This document shows positions 48,211-59,531 of a stretch of 64,000 nt of DNA, in pieces. Where the stretch lies: the NCBI GenBank assembly GCA_037013495.1, contig CM072806.1, positions 22,778,001-22,842,000 of the forward strand, read 5' to 3'. The stretch's first letter is position 1. Every line of letters starts with the position of its first letter. The DNA is from Hippophae tibetana (taxonomy: Eukaryota; Streptophyta; Magnoliopsida; Rosales; Elaeagnaceae). Both the position numbers and the translations under genes were made by a program. A model generated the notes under the pieces. That model made no database searches and had not been told where the DNA came from. It was given only the letters and a program-made list of their open reading frames with translations.

Positions 48211-48223
48211 GGTTTTGATACCA
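48211..48223 (-). other. Primer-binding site of the 41-49.6 kb element
   Basis: The minus strand reads TGGTATCAAAACC, one base from the LTR edge. It matches the initiator-Met tRNA primer consensus in its first eight bases. Confidence 0.7.
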
Positions 48224-48224
48224 A

Positions 48225-49605
48225 TGAAATTTCTTATTTAGATATGGATCTAATTAGCTAGAGAGGAATGAATAGATAACTAACAAAAATATGATATATT
48301 AAAATTTTCATGGACACCCAAGCATGCAATCACTTTTAAATAAAGTAATGCAGAAATATAAACACGATGTTTAATATTTTTAGGTGAAAATAACATAGGC
48401 CACACCAATGACCTAGGAGGAAAATCACCGATCCACCGGACCACCTAACTATCTGTTATGAAGAATAAGGTCAAATCATAAGGCTATGCCTTATACTACC
48501 CACCAATATAAATATCCCAAGTAACTTACTTACAAGTCATTGTTTTCATTATAACATCTACAAGAAAGGTATTCGGATCCAAACTAACGTTCTGACACCT
48601 TGAATCATACAAGCAATCGAATCTGTTCTATTAGTACTTGAAATGTTAGCACAATAATAAAAGTACAAATATGTGTCCTAGAGAAGACTCAATAATGAAT
48701 AAGCCTAAATAGATGATTTAATAAATATATCAGATAAATTTGAAATCAACTAGCAACCCTAGACCAATCAATTTAAAGCATATTATCACAAAATTGTAGG
48801 CTTGTAAATTCATCAAACACAACCATAAATGCTTGATAAATTAACTCAATGAAAAAAACTACTTGAATAGGTTTTTGAAAATAATATGAAAGAGATTAAG
48901 ATGAAGAGAAGAATTCTCTTTGCGGTTGATTAAAGTTGTATGCTTAGTTTTTGTATATATAGAATATTTTGAAATACAAGGTCAAAATAAAATTACTATG
49001 TTATCCATAAAATCAATTAAAATAGTTTTAAAGAAAAAGGACAATATAGTAAAAGGAAAATTCAAGTAGAGTTAGAAATAGATTTTAAAATCAAACCTGG
49101 TTGCTCGATCGAGTACATAGTTTGATCGATGGAATTCCTTTATTGATTGATCCAATATAGCAATCAAAATATGTTCGATTGATCTAGTCAATTCTCGATC
49201 AATTTAGTATAATAAATAAATAATTTGAGTCAGGGTCGATTGATCTAACTAATAAATCAATCGATCTAGTTCTCAATCGATCGACTATTAATTACTCAAT
49301 CGATCTAATCAATTAAATAATTAATTCATGACTTTTTAAACTGACTATATCGATTTTTGATCGATCCACATAGCTCGATAGATCCAGATATGTCTCGATC
49401 AATTGAGTAGCTTAATTTCAAAATGTTTCTACGTGTCTAATATGAAATCTAATGTGTATAAAAATAGAGATGTACTTGAATTGTGATTGTTGGAACTCAA
49501 TTATTTATTCGGCTTAAAAATATTCTTGAAGGACACATCTAGAAAATAAAATTACATTTGTATTTTTTGTTCACGAATTTCTCCAACATTCACATAGACA
49601 TTACA
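48225..49605 (-). repeat. 5' LTR of the 41-49.6 kb element
   Basis: This LTR is about 1.38 kb with TG...CA ends on the plus strand. Its last 1.14 kb match the left LTR. The section 49100-49420 is crowded with TCGATCGA-like palindromes. Confidence 0.8.
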
Positions 49606-49607
49606 AC

Positions 49608-49608
<1 letters not shown>

Positions 49609-49694
<86 letters not shown>
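49609..49694. repeat. (ATT)n microsatellite, about 28 units
   Basis: The uninterrupted TTA/ATT run begins a few bases outside the LTR end. Confidence 0.97.
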
Positions 49695-49695
<1 letters not shown>

Positions 49696-50506
49696 GACAT
49701 TTTGTATATGGGGTACATATTGTAGAAGAGGTTGTTTTGCATATGTTAGTTATTTTATCAATTATAGCACAACATGACACCCTTAAATCTTATTCTAGTG
49801 TTTTTTATAGTTTATCCCATTTTTATACAACTCTACTTTTTTTGAATTATAGGATATGGTCAATATGTTTGATTCAAAAGGTACCTAATAGGTACAAAAC
49901 ATTAGCTCATGTAGGCTCAAATTGGTTTATTAAAAGAGATTATTCTTATATGAACAATAACATTAATGGTAGGACAATTTGATTATAAAGGTTAATGTTA
50001 ATGCCTTAATAAAAAATTTTAAATACTCGATCATCATTCACTTTGATAAACCCAAGAAAAAGTTATGGCAACCTAGTAATACTCATTGTAATTAAAATAA
50101 CATTATAAGAAATTAACATAATACTTCACACACTCAAATAAGTAAATCATTCTATCATCAATTTAACTACTATGTATGCATTGTATGAGCAAGATTATCA
50201 CAAAGTATACCTTTATTAAAGAATAATATCAAGATTCTAATAACCTTTATTATCATTCATGACCTTATATTTTTAAGCATTTATGATCAAAGAACAAGAA
50301 TGAAACATGTGATTGTTGTATCCAAGCCCATCTATTTATCCTTACTATCTTAAAAATGAAATAAATAACCATAAAAATTGAAAAATAAATTATGCTACCT
50401 AGGGCATATTACACCCAAAACATGTATCCTAAAACATGCAAAATTGATAAAGAACAATAAAATAAAGACAATTATATGTTAAGACTCTATCAAACCTAAT
50501 TCTTAC
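49695..50506. other. Intergenic or old repeat sequence, nothing recognised
   Basis: Short open stretches here have no family features. The sequence left of 50507 probably belongs to the same host segment as that right of 52476. Confidence 0.4.
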
Positions 50507-50592
50507 ATTGTCCTAAAGGTAAGCACATGCATATATGTAACAAAAACATAAGTAAAGAAGTGTATAAAAAAACAAATATAGTGGGTTACCTC
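50507..50592 (+). repeat. 86-bp flanking direct repeat, left copy
   Basis: It is identical, base for base, to 52391-52476. It runs from ATTGTCCTAAAGG to GGGTTACCTC. Confidence 0.97.
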
Positions 50593-52390
50593 TGATGAGT
50601 GCTCAAAAAGAACTAAAATTACCATGATTTTATGAACATTAATTGATTAAAACTATATATATTTATATGTTTTATCATATATTTATATAAATTTGTCTTT
50701 TTCGGAATCACGAGTATTTTTATTGTTTTTCAGGTATTTTGGTTTAAAAACGTAACTTAAATACTCAAGGAGGAATAATGGAAGCAATACATCACAAATA
50801 TATTAATAAATAAATGGGGAAAGGTCAACAAATATGGAAAAATTGGACAAAATGGATCAAAAAGGAGAAAATTGTGCCGCCGCGCCACCCAGCCGCGCCG
50901 AGCCCCGCACGCGCCAGCGCCTAGTCCCGCGCGCGCCGCTACCCATTTTTGCGCGCAGCCGCCCCCATGACGTCATCAATGACCTCAGCAATTGCACTCC
51001 GCGTTTTCACAATTTTTTAACATTTTTTCACTCAATTTTTCTCTCCATCCTCACCTATAAATACCCCTATTCTCTTCACTTCTAAACACACCTCAAAACA
51101 CATTCTCTTCTCTCTTTCTTTCTCTCTTTTGTTAGATTTTTAGTTTTTTTAGTTTTTAGCTTTTCTTAGTTAATTTCTCTTAGTTTTAGAGTTCTTCCCT
51201 TTTTGGGAAGAACTAGTTATGTTTTTGTAATTTATTAGCTTTTTGATTCAATAAATGGGAGTGCAAATTCCGCTTGGAGGTTTTCCAACAACGGAAATAG
51301 CATCGAAGTTCTGTAAGGATTTTATTTTCTTTACAGTTATTTTTTATGCTTTATTCTTACATGTTATATTTAATTTGTGTGTGATTAAATTTAACTCTGC
51401 TGGCTGTTAGTAAACATGATGTAATAATAACGTTGTTATGCTTGCAAAATATTAAATAGGTGAAAATCTCTAAAATGAATTGATTTTGTTTTTATTCAAG
51501 ATTTTATATTAAGAATGTTAGAGAGAAATATATTATTTTTCATTACAAACTTAAACCTGAAAATTAGATTTTAAGGTTTAGTTATCCGGTCTGATTTAGA
51601 GTAGTGCTCTTTTATTTGTTGGTACAATCGCCCGGTAGTTAGAGTGAAGCTCTATTTCAAAAGTTTTTATAAGAATTATTATCTGAAAATGTATTGACAA
51701 CATGTTTTCAGTGGTGGTTTTAAAACTTGAAAGTTAGTACTCGGATAAATAAATTCTTAGGTTTAATTTGGACACCTTGAATAAAGTTTAAACTATCTAA
51801 CCCCACCAAAGGTGGCATTTAAACGGTTCATTTTCAATCTCTTAGAAAAAGGAATTAATTTAATTAACCAAATTAGTTATCAACCCCACCCATAGGTGTT
51901 AATTGATTTATTTAGTTAACAAAGAATATCTAACCCCACCAAAGGTGGTATTCATATAAAAAAGAGAGAATCAATAAATATCAATTCATATATTTAATAA
52001 CCTAAATAATATGAGCAAGCATAATTAACTTAGTTATTATATCCATAAATACTCCACTATTATAAAAGATAAAATTTGCATAAATATTTATTGAATCTAT
52101 GTTTATTTTTATGTTAGTAGATTAAAAACACAAAACCCCAAAATATCGTGACAGGATGTTTAGAATTTAATTTCGTTTTTAAAAGTTTGAATAATAAATT
52201 AAAAACCACATACATTTCTTCCTTAGATCGACCTTGGGAGTATACTTATCATTTTCTTTGAAATGATTCATGCACTTGTGAGAGTTTTATAAATATAAAA
52301 CCAAAGTATTGGCAAGAATCGGTGATGTCAATTTTCGCTCATCAAGTTTTTTGCGCCGTTGCCGGGGATGACATCAATTTTTTGGCACCG
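50593..52390 (+). mobile_element. Gypsy LTR plus primer site, with no internal region or second LTR
   Basis: The LTR runs from TGATGAGTG (50593) to CTCATCA (52344), about 1.75 kb with matching TGATGAG inverted ends. It is followed by TGCGCCGTTGCCGGGGA (52352-52368), the primer region of Athila/Tat-type gypsy elements, and 22 further bases. The element then stops and the flanking 86 bp repeat begins. U3 is G+C-rich and carries a TATA box. No gag or pol follows. Confidence 0.8.
50872..51063 (+). promoter_or_regulatory. LTR promoter: G+C-rich block, TGACGTCA site and TATA box
   Basis: A block of about 130 bp (50872-51003) is rich in CGCGCC/GCGCGC in otherwise A+T-rich DNA. TGACGTCA (50968-50975) is a perfect bZIP-type palindrome. 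TATAAATA (51056-51063) follows, so transcripts should start near 51090. Function is inferred from these motifs and their order. Confidence 0.55.
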
Positions 52391-52476
52391 ATTGTCCTAA
52401 AGGTAAGCACATGCATATATGTAACAAAAACATAAGTAAAGAAGTGTATAAAAAAACAAATATAGTGGGTTACCTC
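52391..52476 (+). repeat. 86-bp flanking direct repeat, right copy
   Basis: It is identical to 50507-50592. Host-like sequence continues after it with CCACAATTCACTT. Confidence 0.97.
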
Positions 52477-54622
52477 CCACAATTCACTTATTTTGTTTTC
52501 ATCAGATTAATGTTACTACTTGTTTTCATCCACTATCCTTAAAGATTTTGAAGTGTGTGATATCGAACTGTCAAACTAGTAGTCCATTAAGCACTTATTT
52601 ACACCTTTGTGTTAGTCTACTTTGTAGCACACTAGACACAAAATCCCTCATGCCTATTTCTTTGATATCCTTATGTTTCGTTTGGTAATAAAAATTTCCT
52701 TAAAATACTTTTCTTACCAACTCACATGCTCAATATCTTACATAAAAAGTATGTAGATTTTCACATTTGGGAAGATCTCCAAAATTTACCTTTCAATATT
52801 CTACTTTATTGAATTATCTAATCCATTTAAAAAAGATAAATCATACTCAATAGCAGAAAATAGAAGTATGGGTACTTCCTTTGGTGCAATAATGAAGTTT
52901 TGGGGGGATAATGATATTTCCTTCTTCCCTAGTCCAATTCATCCGGTATATTATTCTTAGGGATACTTTGGACTCTAATTGTTTACTACTTTCCAAAATA
53001 ATGGCATTAGATGTCTCCATAGGCTTAGTAATTATTTGATAGGAGAGCTTGACAATTGTATGTGCTTCCATTCTATCTACATCTTCGACTACTTGGATAA
53101 CTTATATCTTAAGATTCCTTGATGAAATTTGAGATTCTTGATGAAATTTCAAAGTGTGATAAACCAAGGTATTCACTAAGTCCTCATAAGACTTACCTTG
53201 AGTGTGTTGAGTAGGTTATTGTATTGAGAATGGGAAACTATATGATGTTCAAATCAGATGCTAGATTTCTATATGAGTAGCTTAAGTATTAATGATCCCA
53301 TTATCATACATTCTATATGTTAAAAGATGGATCATATTTAGACATTTCACTTTTAAATCCTCCCAATTGCCATGTTGTTGCTAAAAGTATGGTATAGTAA
53401 ATCTATTGTATATAGGGTATGTTGAAGTCATTGTGTACCTATTCCCTTGACATTTAACACTTTAAGAAAATTAGTTGAGAACAAAGATGAAGAAAAGTAA
53501 TTAAAATCAAAATAAAGATAAAATCAAAATAAACCTAAAAATCAAAACAATAAATAAAAGATGAAAAATTACAAGTTAAAAAAAACTAGCAATTATTAGA
53601 AGAATTGTTGAAACAATCCCCTACAATGGTAGCAAAATCTTGATACACATGAGAACACGCAAGTATGTGATAATATACAAGTAATAAGTAATTTAAGAAC
53701 ACGGGATGTCAAACACACGAGCATAGGTAACAATGTCTACTCTTAATTACTAGTTTGTCAATAAGAAAACTAAACTTAACAAAAGTTTTTTTATTGTTTT
53801 TTAAGAAAATAAAATAAAACAATAAAAATGAATTGCATTAGATTTGTGAGAGAGATATGATTATTGAAATATCCTTACCATTAGCTCATAATTTAGTTAA
53901 ACATGTTATGAATAAACATTAGTTTTTTAAGTTTTAAATTACTTATTTAATTTAAAATCATTCTTGAACTCTTACCTTAAATTTTAGAAGTCTAGGTCCA
54001 TTAAAGAATTTTCATCTTTTGTTACCGTATATTGATTTGTACAATTCTAAATCAACTTAAATCCTGAAAAACCTAGAGGTTCGCTTACTATATTTAATTC
54101 ATTTATTGTATTAAGATTTTAAAAAAAGTTATTAATAAATTAGGAAAGATTAATATCATTGATAACCTATAACATAGGCCTTTAATCCTACTTATAACAG
54201 TAGCCACAAAGTTTCACTTCGAATAAAAATATTAACAATTGTGTACTAACATATTAAACTAAAAATAAATATATTCATACAATAAATTAGTTGTACACCA
54301 TAATTTACCCATGCATGATTTTGAAATTTAAACATAGAATTGAACACATAAAGAATAAAGAATTAAAACTAAATTATCATAACACTAAATTAATTAAACC
54401 ATATTCTAAGACATGAAATTACATACAGTTGTATTTTTAAATTAGCTAAACGTGAATTCCATTAGAATAACATTATATTTATGGAAATTGTAAATAAAGA
54501 GAATAAAGAAAATATTATGAAAACTCTATCTTTAAATTCAAATTCAAAGCTAGACATGATTTTTGTTCAAATTAAAACAGTTTAACTATGACACGATTAT
54601 ACCGTTATTTTCTTGTCAATTA
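52477..54622 (-). mobile_element. Ty3/gypsy relic (Athila/Tat style) with decayed primer site and LTR
   Basis: On the minus strand an LTR-like stretch (54622 to 53641) is followed by a primer region at 53640-53617. This is a decayed form of the TGGCGCCGTTGCCGGGGA type, with most CG positions changed to TG or CA. Gag traces follow. The far end is lost. Copia C is inserted beside or within its LTR at 54623. Confidence 0.6.
52830..53240 (-). pseudogene. Gypsy gag C-terminal fragment
   Basis: The minus strand reads QGKSYEDLVNTLVYHTLKFH, a decayed heptad region, RMEAHTIVKLSYQIITKP and SNAIILESSKQLES. This matches the plant gypsy gag end (SLEDLV, QQET, RLEAQ..GKLPSQ..NP, NAITLRSGK). It has frameshifts and stops. 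Confidence 0.65.
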
Positions 54623-54963
54623 TATTGAAAGTAGTTGTTGCTACGACCTTAATTTTAGGATTGTTTTCAGCAATTCATGTTTTCATGAGTGGAGTATTCT
54701 ATGTTTTTATGAGTGGTGTGAGCATGAGTTCCTAGTTTTAAGGAGTAGTGTTTTCCAGTCCTGAAATTCTGTAAAACTACTAAAATTTTAGCAGTTTGTT
54801 TCCTATAAATTGATGTAATAAGCAGTTGAAAATATAAGCAGAAAAACTGTTCTTAGTCTCCAAAACATGTGTGAACTTAATCTTCAAAATTGAGATGAAC
54901 AAGAGAAGGGTTTAGAAAACTTACCTGACATCTAAGAGAAGGGTTTAGAAAACTAACCCAACA
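54623..54963 (+). repeat. 5' LTR of copia C
   Basis: It starts TATTGAAAG, where the canonical TG has become TA, and ends AACCCAACA. An inner repeat of AGAGAAGGGTTTAGAAAACT occurs twice near its end. Confidence 0.9.
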
Positions 54964-55029
54964 TCTGGTATCAGAGCCAAGAAGGGAGCTGAAAAAAAAT
55001 CACAGCAGTCAAAACTTTGCAGCAGTAAA

Positions 55030-58000
55030 ATGGTTACAGAAAATGGAAGTTTTGTCCAACCAGCTATTCCCAGATTCAATGGTCACTATGATCACTGGAA
55101 TATGCTGATGGAAAACTTCCTAAGATCTAAAGAATTTTGGGATCTTATAGAAACTGGGATTGGAGAAATTAAACTGGACAGTTAAGAGATTTCTGCTCAA
55201 CAGAAGCAGAAAAATGATGCACTGAAATTGAAGGACCTGAAGGTAAAGAATTATCTATTTCAAGCAATCTACAGGTCTATTTTGGAGACTATCCTTAACA
55301 AGGATACAGCTAAGGGTATCTGGGACTCTATGAAAAAGAAGTACCATGGCTCCAACAGAGTGAAGCGGGCACAACTTCAAACTCTTAGAAGAGATCATTT
55401 TGAAACTCTTTAGATGAAGAAAGGAGAAACAATAAATGACTACTTTGAAAAAGTGATGACAACGGAAAATAAGATGCATCTTGATGGTGTGAAAACCATA
55501 GATGACATTATGGTTGAGAAAATACTAAGGTTCTTGACTCCCAAGTTCAACTATGTGGTCTGCTCAATTGAGAAGTTTAATATAGTTGAAGATATGTCCA
55601 TAGATGAACTGCAGAGTTCCTTGCTCATGCATGAGAAAAGAATTAACAGGAGGAATGTAGTTGAAGAAATGTAGGCACTGAAGGTTTCCACCTTTAATGA
55701 GTTTTCAAACATAAGAGGAAGAGGTAAAGGTCGTGGTGGACGTGGAAGAGGTCGAGGATAACACTTTTACAATAGAAACTACAAAAAAGATGAAGATAGG
55801 GAGTGGAACAGAGAAGGAACTAAATCATTTCTCAAACTCGAAGGGATGATGATCAAAACAAGAAGAGACATTTTGACAATTGAAAGGTCAAATGTTACAG
55901 ATGTAGGAACTTAGGTCATTACAAAAATGAGTGTTACACAAAAATGACCAAAGAGAATGGTGAAAAATTCAACTTTGTAGAAAAAAGAAAGGAGAAAGAG
56001 GAACAGACTTTGTTAATGGTCTTCCATGCAATAGAAGACACAGATGAAGACACCTGGTACATGGACATAGGTTGTAGTAACCATATGAGCGGTTGTAAGT
56101 CATCCTTCTCTAATCTAGGTGAGAGTTTCACTACTTTTGTTAGTTTTGGTGATCGATCAACTGTGAAGGTTGAAGGAAGGGGTGATATTCAGATAAGAAC
56201 TGAGAATGAGTTCATTGAGGTAATATCTAATGTATTTTACATACCTGACCTAAAAACAAATCTGCTAAGTGTTGGCCAGTTGCAAGACAAAGGTTACACA
56301 ATCACAATTAAAAAGGGAGAGTGAGATTTATGATCCCAAACGTGGATCAATTGTAGTGGTATAGATGACAAGAAATCGACTCTTCCCTATCAAAATTAAA
56401 TCAATGCAAACATGTTTGATGGCCAAAGGAAATGTTTCAGTGTGGAGATGGCATAAGAGATATGGGCACCTTCATTTCAACATCCTCAGGACTCTAAACA
56501 AAAGCACATGGTGGAAGGACTACCTGAAATCACAATTCCTTCCTCAACAACATGTGAGAACTGCATCACTGGGAAATATGACTGTGATATGTTTCCTACA
56601 GGAAAATCAACAAGAGCTCATAAGATCCTGGAGCTGATTCACTCAGATCTTTATGGTCCAATATCCCCTACATCTAATGGAGGTAACATATTTTTCATAA
56701 CCTTCATAGATGACTACAGTAGAAAATTTTGGGTGTATTTCTTGCAGGAAAAGTCAGAAGCTTTTGAAGCTTTCAAAAACTTCACTTCTCTAGTGGAGAC
56801 ACAGACAAGGAGGAGAATTCTATTCTAAGGAGTTTTTTGAGTTCTGTAATGAAAAGGGAATTAGTAGATAGCTGACAATAGCTTATACACCACAAAAAAA
56901 TGGTGTATATGAGAGGGAAAATCGTACCACAGTCAATATGGTAAGGATTTTACACCCAATAGGACAGGTTCCCAAAGTTTTCAGGCTTGAAGTTGTTTGT
57001 TGGATAGTTCACATTCTTAATAGAAGTCCAACATTTTCTGTTAAGAACATTACTCCATAAGAAGTATGGAATGGAAAGAAGCCAACTGTAGATCATTTCA
57101 AGGTATTTGGTTGCATAGCATATGCACACATACCTGATCAGAGAAGGTAAAAGTTGGATGAAAAGACTGAGAAATGCGTGTTCCTAGGGGTAAGTGAATT
57201 TTCAAAAGCTTATAAACTATTTAACCCAGTTTTAGGAAAGATAGTGATAAGCCGTGACATGGTGTTTGACGAGGACAAAAGGTGGAATTAGGAAAAACAA
57301 CCAAAAACACCAAAGAATGTGCCGGTGGAAAGTGAAGTAGATGATGAAAGGACAACTCAGGTGATTGAGACTCAAATCCCTTAGCCACTAACATCGCCAC
57401 AGGGGCCTCAAGCTCACACATCAGTTCAAAGTGACGAGGAATCTAAAGAAAGGAGGGTTTACAATCTGAGAAACCCTCAAACGCTGACAAGGCCTCCCTG
57501 GATGATGGACTATGAGACAAATTTCAGTGGTTCAGAAGAAGACACTGCCAACTTTGCCTTGTTTGTTGGCAGTGATCCCATCACCTTTGATGAAGCTGTG
57601 AAGGAAGATAACTGGAAAGAGGCAATGGACAGTGAGATACTGTCAATTGAGAAGAATAACACTTGGAAGCTCACTGATTTACCTAAAGAGCAAAAGCAGA
57701 TTGGGGTAAAGTGGGTATTCAAAACAAAAGTGAATGAAAGAGGAGAGGTTGACTAATATAAAGCTCGTTTGGTGGCTAAAGGATACAAACAAAAGCAGGG
57801 CATATACTATAATGAAGTCTTTGCACCTATAGCAACGCATGAAACCATAAGGATGCTCATATCCTTAGTTGCAAAGAAATCTTGGAAGATTCTATAGATA
57901 GATGTAAAGTCTGCTTTTCCCCATGGAGAATTGCAGGAAGAGGTTTATCTTGAACAACCTCTTGGTTTTGTTCAAAAGGGAAAAGAAGAAAAAGTGCTAA

Positions 58001-59088
58001 AGTTGAAGAAAACACTTTATGGTCGGAAGTAGGCTCTACGAGCATGGTACAACAGAATTGACACATATTTGCCAAGTTAGGTTTTAGGAAATGTCCCTTA
58101 GAACATATACTGTACACTAAGGCTGGAACTGGAGGTAAACTTCTAATCATGTCACTCTATGTTGATGACCTAATATATACAGAAAATAATCAAGAAATGT
58201 TGAATGAGTTCAAAAACTTAATGATGAGAGAATTCGAGATGATAGATCTAGGACTACTGCACTACTTCTTAGGGATAGAAGTAATTCAAAACTCTTTTGG
58301 TAACTTCATTTACCAAAAGAAATATGCACAGGAAGTGCTTCAAATATTTCAGATGGAAGATTGTCGAGCCATTGGGACTGCAGTTGAACCTGGATTAAAA
58401 ATCAGCAAGGATGAAGGAGGAAGAGAGGTTGATAACACTTTCTTCAAACAAATCGTTAGAAGTCTCATGTATCTTACTTCAACTAGACTAGACATCATGT
58501 ATGGTGTGAGCCTGATAAGTAGATACATGGAAAATCCAATAGAGTTGCACCTGAATGTAGTAAGAAGAATTCTAAGATACATAAAGGGGACACTAGACTA
58601 TGGAGTGTTCTATAAGAAAGGTGACAACTTAGATTTCTATGGTTACACTGACAGTGATTATGTAAGAGATCTAAATGATAGAAAGAGCACATCAAGCCAT
58701 GCTTATATGTTAAGCTTAGGATCTCATGGTCCTCAAAGAAGCAACATATAGTCACTCTATCAACTACTGAAGTTGAGTATGTGGCAGCAACATCAAGCTC
58801 CTGCCAAGGGATCTAGATGAAGAAAATGTTTGAAGTCCTAGGAATGAAGCAAGACGACCCTATGATAATCTATTGTGATAACATGTCTACTATCAAACTG
58901 TCTAAAAATATAGTAATGCACGGGAGGAGCAAACACATAGGTGTCAGATTTCATTTTCTTCGTGACTTATGTTCAGATGGGGTTATTGAGTTGAAGTATT
59001 GCAAAATTTTAGAACAAGTAGCAGATATTCTAACAAAACCAATCAAGCAACCAAGTTTTGATAAACTTAGAAAGTTGCTTGGAATGTG
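55030..59088 (+). pseudogene. Copia C gag-pol, many stops
   Basis: Gag starts at ATG 55030 (VTENGSFVQPAIPRFNG) and has the UBN2 pattern WDSMKKKYHGSNRVKRAQLQ. A glycine/arginine run (RGRGKGRGGRGRGRG, near 55720) precedes a CCHC remnant (CYRCRNLGHYKNEC). The protease motif near 56058 is YMDIGCSNHMSG, with Ile for the Thr of DTG. Integrase traces include HSDLYGPISPTSNGG and TPQKNGVYERENRT. Reverse transcriptase YVDD is at 58158-58169. RNase H ends at 59088 with ADILTKPIKQPSFDKLRKLL. In-frame stops occur throughout. Confidence 0.9.
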
Positions 59089-59190
59089 ATCAATCCTCAG
59101 TCTCGAACAAGGGATGATTGCTCAAATTTGAAGACCAATCAAGAAAACCCTAAACTATTTTTTCAGTAGAAAAATCAATTTAAGGGAGGT

Positions 59191-59531
59191 TGTTGAAAGT
59201 AGCTCTTGCTACTGCCTTAATTGTAAGATTTTTTTCAACAATCCATGTTTTCATGAGTTGACTATTTCATGTTTTTATGAGTGGTGTGGGCATGAGTTCC
59301 GAGTTTTAAGGAGTATTGTTTTCCACTTCTAAAATTCTGTAAAACTACTGAAATTTCAGCAGTTTGTTTATTATAAATTGATGTAATAAAAAGCTAAAAA
59401 TATAAGCAAATTTTTTTTTCTTAGTCTCTAAAATGTGTGTGATCACAATCTTTAAAATTGAGATGAATAAGAGAAGAGTTTAGAAAACTTACCCAACATC
59501 TCCGAGAGGGGTTTAGAAAACTAACTCAACA
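59191..59531 (+). repeat. 3' LTR of copia C
   Basis: It starts TGTTGAAAG directly after the purine tract and ends CTCAACA. It has the same length as the 5' LTR. Confidence 0.9.

Larger units (their letters stand above)
41008..49605 (-). mobile_element. Large LTR element with copia-type gag and no visible polymerase
   Basis: Long direct repeats (41008-42163 and 48225-49605) serve as LTRs. TGGTATCAAAACC (48223-48211) beside the right LTR is the primer site, so the element reads on the minus strand. Gag lies at 48195-46280. The remaining 4 kb up to the left LTR show a tandem 0.7-kb repeat and a transposon-associated domain. They show no integrase, reverse transcriptase or RNase H that I can see. 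It is probably a non-autonomous derivative mobilised by a relative; that is inference. Confidence 0.7.
54623..59531 (+). mobile_element. Copia element C, complete but old
   Basis: Both LTRs are 341 bp (54623-54963 and 59191-59531) and differ at about 50 positions by hand count, nearly 15 percent. The primer site TGGTATCAGAGCC at 54966-54978 is perfect and the purine tract AAGGGAGGT is at 59182-59190. The flanking five bases are AATTA (54618-54622) and AATCA (59532-59536), a target duplication with one change. Confidence 0.92.

Noticed and set aside
49609..49694. Possible satellite or regulatory array
   Set aside because: It is a plain ATT microsatellite next to an LTR end and needs no further explanation.
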